Below are positions 27,223-35,500 of a stretch of 64,000 nt of DNA, one piece after another. This DNA comes from Gordoniibacillus chartarius (GTDB taxonomy: Bacteria > Bacillota > Bacilli > Paenibacillales > NBRC-103111). Both the position numbers and the translations under genes were made by a program. The stretch lies in contig NZ_JBHLWN010000022.1 of the NCBI RefSeq assembly GCF_042432825.1, positions 1 to 64,000 of the forward strand, in the 5' to 3' direction. A model generated the notes under the pieces. That model ran no database searches. It was not told the origin of the DNA and was given only the letters and a program-made list of their open reading frames with translations. Each line of letters opens with the position of its first letter. Positions within the stretch are counted from its first letter, which is position 1.

Positions 27223-28143
27223 TTATTTCTCCGTATAGAGTCTCAAGGTCGACTCCAGCATGCTCCTCACGACATCCCGCAGTTCTACAGGCTCAACCAG
27301 CTCCATCGAGTCGCCGAAGCTAAGCAGCACCGCCCAGAGCCACTGGGCCTCATGCGGACGGTCGACGGGCAGCTTCAGCGTCAGCGAGCCGTCCTTGTTG
27401 AAATGCTTTTCGGCCGAAGAGAATTGATCCATCGCCCGGGCGAGCGCGCTGCCCGCTACCTTCATGACGACCTCCACGGGCTCCGTATCGCCGGCATCGT
27501 CCCGGGCATACCCGCCGCCTTCTTCCACGACATGCCGCTGCGCAAACGTTTCGTCCGTTTCCTCTACATTCGCCATCCGCGACACCCGGAACTCCCGCAC
27601 CTCCCGGCGCGAGCGGCACCACCCCGCAACATACCAATTCCCGTACTTATACATCAGCCTCGCCGGCTCCAGCAGTCTGGCCGACCGCTCATTCTTGGCG
27701 TTGATATAGTCATAGCGGATGACCCGGCTCCGCTTGATCGCTTGACGAAGGATGCGCAGCGTACCGGTGTCGATCCATCTCGACCCGATGTCCATCGACA
27801 GGCTCTGCGTCTGGCTGCCGGGTTCAATCGTCTGCAACCGCTCGATCGTTTCCAGCACCCGCTCATCCTCGAACACCGTGGACATGCTGTGCAGCACCGT
27901 AATCAGCGAGCTCACGTCATAGGAGCCGAGGAGGCTCCGGTCCATTTTGTACCCGTCCATAATGCCGTAGCCGCCCTTGGTGCCTTGATAGGAAACGACG
28001 GGGATACCCGCCGCGCAGATCACATCGATATCGCGATAAATCGTCCGCTGCGAGACGCCGTACTCCTCCGCTAGCGCGGAAGCCGACAGCACCTCATTGT
28101 TCAGCAGCTTGTAGATGATCGAAATCAACCGTTCCAGCTTCAT
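27223..28143 (-). CDS. HTH/WYL-domain transcriptional regulator (YafY-like)
   Basis: Regulator of 306 residues with an N-terminal winged helix (LAEEYGVSQRTIYRDIDVI) and a C-terminal WYL domain around residues 135-220 (YINAKNERSARLLEPARLMY, then WYVAGWCRSRREVREFRVSR). The start at 28143 is the ATG reading MKLERLIS; an ATG seven codons earlier is possible. It is divergent from the drug-exporter gene at 28348 with about 200 bases between them, which makes it the likely regulator of that exporter. Confidence 0.92.
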   Translation of the reverse strand: MKLERLISIIYKLLNNEVLSASALAEEYGVSQRTIYRDIDVICAAGIPVVSYQGTKGGYGIMDGYKMDRSLLGSYDVSSLITVLHSMSTVFEDERVLETIERLQTIEPGSQTQSLSMDIGSRWIDTGTLRILRQAIKRSRVIRYDYINAKNERSARLLEPARLMYKYGNWYVAGWCRSRREVREFRVSRMANVEETDETFAQRHVVEEGGGYARDDAGDTEPVEVVMKVAGSALARAMDQFSSAEKHFNKDGSLTLKLPVDRPHEAQWLWAVLLSFGDSMELVEPVELRDVVRSMLESTLRLYTEK

Positions 28144-28347
28144 GCCGCCACCCCATTCCTGCAAAAATCAATCCGGACCAGCAATCCTACCACATTATAC
28201 CACGTGCCGCGTCCGAACCGAGCAATCGATAAGAAATGCCGCCGCGAAAGCTATGCTAACATGTTTCCGAAACACTGCCACACAGCTGTCAGACTTCGAT
28301 AGGTACAATAGTTTCAGATCAACAAATCAATGAGAGGAAGATAGGCA

Positions 28348-29889
28348 ATGAGTATGGGTACTACAAAATCAGGTTGGGTTGTGGCCGGACTGCTGCTGTC
28401 GATCCTGATGGCTTCGATGGACAATACGATTGTGGCGACGGCGATGGGAACGATCGTAGGGGAGCTCGGCGGGCTGGACAAATTCGTGTGGGTCACGTCG
28501 GCGTACATGGTGGCGGAGATGGCGGGGATGCCGATATTCGGCAAGCTGTCGGATATGTATGGGCGAAAGCGGTTCTTCATCTTCGGGATCATCGCGTTTA
28601 TGCTCGGCTCGGTGCTGTGCGGGACCGCGGACTCCATCATGGAGCTAAGCTTGTACCGTGCTGTGCAAGGCATTGGCGCCGGGGCGCTCGTGCCGATCTC
28701 GTTCACGATTATGTTCGATGCGGTGCCTGCGGACAGCCGCGGCAAATTGATGGGCATGTTCGGGGCGGTGTTCGGGATGTCCTCGATTTTCGGACCGCTG
28801 CTCGGAGCCTACATTACCGACTATATGAGCTGGGAATGGGTGTTTTACATCAATCTGCCGATCGGGCTGGTTGCGCTGCTCTTCATCGCGAAGTTTTACC
28901 GGGAGTCGGCCGTGCATACGAAGCAGCGGATCGATTGGCTCGGTTCGGGAACGCTGGTCGGCGCGGTGGTGAGCCTGATGTTTGCACTGGAGCTCGGCGG
29001 CAAAATGTTCCCCTGGAGCTCGGCGCCTATCCTGGGCTTATTCGCGGGCTTCGCGATCTGCGCGGTGCTGTTCATATTCGCGGAACGCCGGGCGGAGGAG
29101 CCGATCATCTCGTTCGGGATGTTCAAGAACCGGCTGTTTGCTACGAGCAATGTCATCGGGTTCATGAGCGGCGGTGCGTACATCGTAGCTTCGGTGTACA
29201 TTCCGATCTTCATTCAAGGCGTGTTAGGAGGCTCGGCGACGAGCTCGGGCTTCATGCTGCTTCCGATGATGCTGGGCACGGTCGTGACGGCGACGCTTGG
29301 CGGTATGGTGATGGGGCGGCTGTCGTACCGGACGATCCTGGCGTCTACCTTGGCGCTGCTTGCTGTCGGGCTTACGTTGCTGACGACGATCACAGCCGAT
29401 ACGCCGCGACTGGTGATCACGCTGTATATGATTCTCGTCGGGCTGGGGGTCGGCGCGTCGTTCTCCGTTCTTACCACCTCTGCCGTACATGCGATGCCGG
29501 GTAGTCAGCGGGGCTCGGCGATGGCTACGATTAATTTTCTGCGGTCGCTCGGCATGATGGTTGGGATTACGGTCTATGGTCTCCTGCAAAATCACGCTAT
29601 GTCCCGCAAGCTGAGCGACATGTTCTCGGGCGGCGGACTGGGAGAGCTCCCGCAGGGGATCAAGCTGGAGGACCCGTATGTGCTGATGACGCCGGAGACC
29701 CGGGCGCTCATTCCGGAGGCTGCGCTGGATGCGCTGGGAGGGGGTCTGGCGGCATCGATAGCGAACGTGTTCGCGTGGGGGCTCCTCCCGGCCGTACTGG
29801 CCGTCGGTGCGGCTTGCGCCATGAGCGGGGCGAAGCACGATCCGAAGGCGGAGGAAGCGGATGGGTATGCGGCCGCGGCTGCGCATTAA
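28348..29889 (+). CDS. MFS multidrug exporter, DHA2 (EmrB/QacA) family
   Basis: Proton-coupled drug exporter of 513 residues with fourteen predicted helices. DHA2 signatures include MASMDNTIVATAMGTI in helix 1, GKLSDMYGRKRFF in the 2-3 loop and the motif C region starting FGMSSIFGPLLGAYI in helix 5. The start follows GAGGAAG. It is divergent from a WYL regulator. The substrate cannot be inferred. Confidence 0.93.
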   Translation: MSMGTTKSGWVVAGLLLSILMASMDNTIVATAMGTIVGELGGLDKFVWVTSAYMVAEMAGMPIFGKLSDMYGRKRFFIFGIIAFMLGSVLCGTADSIMELSLYRAVQGIGAGALVPISFTIMFDAVPADSRGKLMGMFGAVFGMSSIFGPLLGAYITDYMSWEWVFYINLPIGLVALLFIAKFYRESAVHTKQRIDWLGSGTLVGAVVSLMFALELGGKMFPWSSAPILGLFAGFAICAVLFIFAERRAEEPIISFGMFKNRLFATSNVIGFMSGGAYIVASVYIPIFIQGVLGGSATSSGFMLLPMMLGTVVTATLGGMVMGRLSYRTILASTLALLAVGLTLLTTITADTPRLVITLYMILVGLGVGASFSVLTTSAVHAMPGSQRGSAMATINFLRSLGMMVGITVYGLLQNHAMSRKLSDMFSGGGLGELPQGIKLEDPYVLMTPETRALIPEAALDALGGGLAASIANVFAWGLLPAVLAVGAACAMSGAKHDPKAEEADGYAAAAAH

Positions 29890-29924
29890 CCGATAACGGT
29901 ATGATATAATGGAAGGTAATTATG

Positions 29925-29947
29925 GGCGGGAGGCTTCCCGCCTTTTT
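29925..29947 (+). terminator. Rho-independent terminator of the exporter gene
   Basis: GGCGGGA and TCCCGCC form a stem with a four-base loop followed by TTTTT. Confidence 0.85.
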
Positions 29948-29971
29948 GCCTATGGATCGAGGTGAGTGCGG

Positions 29972-30817
29972 ATGATTCGCGTCGGGGTAACCGGCTGGGC
30001 TGAGCATACGGCGCTGTATCATGGCGTGGCGGAGAAGGAGAAGCTGCGGGTGTATGGGCGGCATTTTCCGATTGTGGAGGTGGACAGCTCGTACTACGCG
30101 ATCTTGAAGCCGGAGACGTACGCGCGCTGGGCGGAGGAGACGCCGGCCGAATTCGGCTTTATTGTGAAAGTGGTGTCGCTGCTGACCGGGCATGACCGTG
30201 AGGAGAAGTCGGCCGAGCAGCGGGCGGCGCTGTTCGCGGCGTTCCGCAAGTCAATCGAGCCGCTCCGGCAGGCGGGCAAGCTCACGGCGGTGCTGTTCCA
30301 GTATCCCCCTTGGTTCGATTGCACGAAGGCGCATGTGGACGAGCTGCGCAGCGTGCGGGAGCAGATGGAGGGCTACACGGTGGCGCTGGAGTTCCGCAAC
30401 CGGTCGTGGTTTACGCCGCAGATGACGGACAAGACGCTGGCCTTTCTCGAGCGCGAAGGCTGGGTGCACAGCGTATGCGACGAGCCGCAGGCCGGCATCG
30501 GTTCGGTGCCGATCGTGCCGGTCGCAACCCATCCGGAGCTGACGATCGTGCGGTTTCACGGCCGCAATGTGGCCGGGTGGCTGGACCGCAGCCCGAAAAG
30601 CCGGGAGGTGCGCTGCTTGTACCGGTACTCGGAGCAGGAACTGCTGGAGTGGAAGGCGCGCGTGGACAAGCTGCTCGAGACGTCGAAGCAGGTGTGCCTC
30701 TTGTTCAACAACAACTCCGGCGGCGATGCGGTGCCGAACGCCAAGGAGATGATGGCATTGCTCGGGATTGAGTATGCGGGGGAAGCGCCGGGGCAGATCG
30801 ATTTGTTTGAGCTGTGA
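29972..30817 (+). CDS. DUF72 (YecE-like) family protein
   Basis: TIM-barrel-like protein of 282 residues. Recognisable elements are VGVTGWAEH at the N-terminus, VEVDSSYYAI, the VLFQYPPWF strand, ALEFRNRSWF, and VRFHGRN near the C-terminus. The family is widespread and uncharacterised. I choose ATG 29972 behind GAGGTGAG; a GTG two codons earlier is possible. Confidence 0.92.
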   Translation: MIRVGVTGWAEHTALYHGVAEKEKLRVYGRHFPIVEVDSSYYAILKPETYARWAEETPAEFGFIVKVVSLLTGHDREEKSAEQRAALFAAFRKSIEPLRQAGKLTAVLFQYPPWFDCTKAHVDELRSVREQMEGYTVALEFRNRSWFTPQMTDKTLAFLEREGWVHSVCDEPQAGIGSVPIVPVATHPELTIVRFHGRNVAGWLDRSPKSREVRCLYRYSEQELLEWKARVDKLLETSKQVCLLFNNNSGGDAVPNAKEMMALLGIEYAGEAPGQIDLFEL

Positions 30818-30945
30818 TGTGGGAGTGCTGTTGTCAGGGTTTCTGTAGCAGATCAGGTTAGAACCGAGCCTGGAAAATACGATGGCATTGGATCAGCTGG
30901 GTATAGGGAAACTAAACAATTAAACGGTAATTTAAAAAAGCCTAT

Positions 30946-31494
30946 TTACTGGCTGTAGATTATTTCACCGCGTTTATTTAGCAATTCTACTTTTACAATT
31001 TCTGATTTGTTTCTGTCATTCTTTTCTAAAGGAATAATGTATCCGCTTCTCTTTCTTTCTTCCATTTGAAAAATACCGTTCGTTCCATTTGAAGATCTAA
31101 TAATAATTGTTGAAGTATTACTTAACAAATCTTTGTCATTAAAGAGTATTACTGCGAATGGTTCGCTTGAACTTTGACCTGCTATGGAAATTTTTTCATT
31201 ACTTTTATTGTCGCCCTTCAGACTAAAATATTCGTCAGATGTGAACTCACCTTTAGAATTAATGTAGAGAACATAGTATCCGAATTGTTTGTTGTTTTCA
31301 TAGAGAATAACAGTGAATAAATTATTAATATCTTTCTCGTCAATAATCACTCGATTGTTTTGCATTTTAAATTGATGAATTTGTTCCTGCGTTGGTATAT
31401 GTGTTTTTATACTTTGTTTATTGCACGAAGTACACAAAATTAAGCATGAGACGAATAATATTAACTTTACATATATATCCTTATTAATCTGCAT
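30946..31494 (-). CDS. AT-rich predicted lipoprotein
   Basis: A 182-residue protein I do not recognise. It has an N-terminal hydrophobic stretch (KLILFVSCLILCTSC) with a lipobox-like LCTSC, so the mature protein is probably anchored at Cys 24. The start follows GGAGG. Its codon use and strong A/T bias differ sharply from both flanks, marking it and the next gene as a probable foreign or fast-evolving pair. A weak AGCC/GGCT stem plus TTTTTT follows its stop. Confidence 0.75.
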   Translation of the reverse strand: MQINKDIYVKLILFVSCLILCTSCNKQSIKTHIPTQEQIHQFKMQNNRVIIDEKDINNLFTVILYENNKQFGYYVLYINSKGEFTSDEYFSLKGDNKSNEKISIAGQSSSEPFAVILFNDKDLLSNTSTIIIRSSNGTNGIFQMEERKRSGYIIPLEKNDRNKSEIVKVELLNKRGEIIYSQ

Positions 31495-31629
31495 TTTGAG
31501 CCTCCATGTATTTCATGACTTGAATAGCTAAAAGTAATGAATATGGATAAGTTTTTTACACCTTATCAATATCATTACTCCCGCCACAGACACACCAATA
31601 TAGTTATTATTCAATCGAAAATAAAGATT

Positions 31630-32334
31630 TTACCAACTTAAAACAACCTGAGGTCGATAAATTTGGCTTCCAACATACACATCTGCCGAATCGGTGACCT
31701 TAGTCCCCGTCAACATTGCGAGTTGTGCTGAATTTGCAGTTGCCTCTACATAAGGTCTGTCAGCGGCAACATACAAAGTATTATTAACAGGTTGAGAGTC
31801 CCAAGTAAACGTATTGCCGTTCTTGTTATATGTCGGGGGCCAGGAGAAACCTAACAAGTAACCGGAAAATTTCGTCTTTTGATGCAATACAATTGAGTTA
31901 GCATTCGCTGGATCCGCAGCCATCCATGTTCCTGTCTGTCTGCCCTTTACAGAGCTTCCTGTTATGGAATATGCAAAATAATCGGTTAACCAAGAGTCAC
32001 GTTCACCCCAAATGCGAGTTCGAGCATCCGAATTCGAGGATGACCGGCCTTCAGTATCGAAATTATACACAGTCCTGAAGTTCGCAGTAGAGGCTGTGTT
32101 ATCTTGATTCTGATCTAGGAATTCAATTGCTTTTGCTTTATCAGTAACACTACCTTCGACACTAGTAATTTTGACACCATTGTCATCAAAAGTTTTAACT
32201 GTAACATTATCTTTGCCTAAAGCCACCTTCTCAGACTTAATCAGTTTGGGGCTTTTTACGGATGCAGCACTTACGCTAGTAAGTCCTGCAAGCAGCATAA
32301 CGCAACTTACACCTAATACAAGTATTTTTTTCAT
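31630..32334 (-). CDS. secreted protein of unknown function
   Basis: A 234-residue exported protein with a classical signal peptide (MKKILVLGVSCVMLLAG, cleavage probably after VSAAS near residue 24). The mature part has a propeptide-like N-terminal third and a C-terminal region rich in aromatic and beta-prone residues (RTRIWGERDSWLTDYFAYS). The start follows AAAGGAGAAG. The composition is AT-rich like that of the lipoprotein downstream. It diverges from the giant pectate lyase gene. I cannot assign a family; a toxin-like or wall-associated role would be a guess. Confidence 0.75.
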   Translation of the reverse strand: MKKILVLGVSCVMLLAGLTSVSAASVKSPKLIKSEKVALGKDNVTVKTFDDNGVKITSVEGSVTDKAKAIEFLDQNQDNTASTANFRTVYNFDTEGRSSSNSDARTRIWGERDSWLTDYFAYSITGSSVKGRQTGTWMAADPANANSIVLHQKTKFSGYLLGFSWPPTYNKNGNTFTWDSQPVNNTLYVAADRPYVEATANSAQLAMLTGTKVTDSADVYVGSQIYRPQVVLSW

Positions 32335-32439
32335 TTTCTTCTCCTTTGTTTGTGTAATTTATAATAACTACTGTTAACCCATTCCCGCAACAACACAGAC
32401 ATCCGCATGGATAATTACGGAAACATGAGCTAGTGATTA

Positions 32440-32468
32440 TTGACGTTACAAATGAAAGCGCTTATATT
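32440..32468 (+). promoter_or_regulatory. sigma-A promoter of the pectate lyase gene
   Basis: TTGACG (32440-32445) and TATATT (32463-32468) are spaced by exactly 17 bases, about 80 bases before the start codon at 32549. Confidence 0.7.
32453..32466 (+). promoter_or_regulatory. catabolite-responsive element (cre) overlapping the promoter
   Basis: TGAAAGCGCTTATA matches the CcpA-site consensus TGWAANCGNTNWCA at all but one position. It covers the spacer and -10 of the promoter, a placement at which CcpA with Ser-phosphorylated HPr would block transcription. Confidence 0.65.
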
Positions 32469-32548
32469 GAACCTTGCTTTGCCGCTGTCCGACTGCTTTA
32501 CTGAGCTCTGTCTTACCAAAAATCTTGCACAAAAGGAGACCAGTTTGC

Positions 32549-35500
32549 ATGAAAGAAATGAAACGTTCCTTAGGTTTGCTGCTGTCATTCATGCTCGTAT
32601 TTTCATCGTTGGGCATAACGGCCGCGGCGGAGGAAGCGGATCCAACAGCAGGGATGATCAGCATTTCAAGCGATTGGCAGGGTAGTGTGTTTGGCGATGT
32701 AGGTGGGCAAGACAAGATCACGTCCACCAACTTTGCCATTACCGAAAATCCGGACAACACCGTTACCCTTCGAAGCTCCAATAACCGGGGCAAAGTGGTG
32801 ACGAGCACCACGAGCTCCCCAACGGAAGGTATTGCTTACTACTATAAGCAAATACCGGACGATGCCAACTTCGAAATGACAGCGACGGCTTCGGTCAAAT
32901 CCTATGCAGCGGACAATCAAGTATCATTCGGGATTATGGCCCGCAGCATGGTGTATACGAATGTATCCGGGGCGACGTATGCGAGTGGGGATTATGTAGC
33001 GGCAGGTGCGATTGATCAGAAAATGCAGTCGTTCCGCAAGCTGAATAATGCAGTAACGAAAGAGGAATTCACGGGCGTGGAAACGCCTGCGGCCGACAAG
33101 CAGTACCAGCTCAGCATCAAGAGAACCGGCAGCAACTTCGCCGTGAAGATCGGCGACGAGGTGAAGACGGTAGACACCGTCACCGGCATCACGTATGTGG
33201 GCTTGTACACGGCTCGGAATACGGAAGTGAAGTTCAGCAACGTCAATTTGACGATTGAACAGCCGATCAACCTCGGCGAATGGAAATTCGGCGCCTTCGG
33301 CAACAGTACAGATACCAGCACAGATCCAGCGAAAAATCCGAATCCCGTCATAGCTGCCGACGGCTCCGTCAGACTGACCGCGACCGGCGGCAAGATCGAC
33401 TCCAGCGGGAAAATGGGTATTTCCTATTACTTTAAAGAACTTCCGGCCGGTACGAATTTCGAGATCAGCGCCAAGGCGAAGGTCAATAGCTTTAACTCGA
33501 ATACCGGTATCAGTACGCCAGGGCAGAAGTCGTTCGGCCTGATGGTGATGGATGACGTCGGCCAGCATGGTTCTACGGACGGACACGTTACCAATTTTGT
33601 CGGCATCGGCGGCTTCGGCGGTACTCCCAATGTCATGAAGACGGCCATGAAAGCGGCGGGCGCCTACTCGACCAACGCGATTTCCGGCGTAAACGCCCCT
33701 GCGGCCAATGAGCAATACGATCTTCGAATCAGGAAAATCGGGCAGGTTTACCTGCTGACGGCAAACGGAGTCACGCAGAAGCTTGTGCCGGACCAGCTTG
33801 TATCGGACACCTTCTATGCAGGCTTGTATGCGGCGCGCGATGCGGATATTACGTTCAGTGACATCCGGATTACAGCGGATCCCCGCATGCCGGCTTCGTT
33901 GACGGCGGACACTTCTTTGATGAAAACCACGTATTTGATCGGCGAGGAGCTCGACTTGTCGGCGTTAAAATTAACGGCTGTGTATCCGAACGGCGCGCAG
34001 GAGACCATTTCGGCGGCAGACTATGCGGTCACCGGCTTTGACAGCGGCACGGAAGGCACGAAGACGGTTACGCTGCATTTCAATGGCGTCGTCGCGACGA
34101 TTCAAGTGAATGTAATCGCTTTAACGGTGGTGAATCTCCAAACGAAATACTTGCCGGCCAAAACCGTCTACTATCCGGGCGATGCGCTCGATCTGCAAGG
34201 CTTAGTGCTGACGGCTGATTACAATAACCATACAACGGCTGAGCTTACGCCCGACAAGTACAGCTTGTCGGTAGAAGGCGCAGCATGGAACGGGACGTCC
34301 TACGTGCTCGACACACCGGGAACGAAGCGGGTAACCGTTACGTCCACGGAGACGCCTTCGAAGTCGGCTTCTTTCACCATTACCGTGAAGGACGCCTTGA
34401 TTGAAGGGATTGAGGTTAGACAGCAGCCGAAGAAGACGCTCTACTTCCTGAACGAAGAGCTGAATCTGGAAGGTATGGTCGTCTACGCGAAGTACAGCGA
34501 CCAAGGCGAAGTGCGGCTCATGAAGCAGGATTACACGGTATCCGCTCTCGACACGACGACGGCCGGCGCGAAGCAGGTCACGCTGGCGCATAAAGGAAAG
34601 ACGGCGACGCTTGCGCTGACGGTGAAGGCGAAGGAAGCGACCGGCGTTCAAGTGACCAAGTATCCGATTACGACGTACACGGTTGGAAGCGATTTCGACC
34701 GCACGGGTCTTGAGGTATCCAAGGTATACGACAACGGCGACCGCGAGCCTCTGGACGAGACCCAATACACGCTGGATACGTCCGCCTATTCCGGCGCGCA
34801 GACGGGAACCTGCGACATCAGGATTATTCCTGCGGATTCGGCGCTTGCCCCAATCGTGCTGAAGGTGACGGTCCGGGAGGCGGATGCGCAGCCATGGAAA
34901 ACGATTATTTTCGGGCAATCCACGTCTTCCTCCAAAAATAGCGTAACGGAAAGCGGCGACAAACAGAGCGTAAGGCTCGTAGCGCTTGAAGGCGCAGGCA
35001 AAGTAACCGGAGACCACGACGGCATTTCGTTCTACTACAAAGAGCTCGATGCGGCTCAAGACAACTTCGTGCTCTCCGCCGATATCCAGGTCGAGGCCTA
35101 TGCGAAGGACCCGCATGACGGCCAGGAATCGTTCGGAATTATGGCGCGCGATGCGATCGGCACGAACGGCAACTCCGCCGTATTCGCATCGAACATTGCG
35201 GCGATCGGCGGGTTCAGCGGCGGCACCAAGGAGGCGAACGGCACGCAGCTATTCGTGCGCACGGGCGTGCAGTCCTCCGACGGAGCCGGCAGCAAGGGCG
35301 TGCAGAAGATCATGCTGGACAGCGAAAAGCCGGGCCCGAGCAACACGGCCCCGGTGAAAAACTACCGCCTTACACTGGCCAAGACGAACAGCGGATTTGT
35401 GGGCCAGCTGAACGATGGCGAGAAGCGGATGTTCTTTGAGCCGGATATTCTGAACGTTCAGGATTCGAAAATGTATGTAGGCTTCTATACGGCGCGCCTT

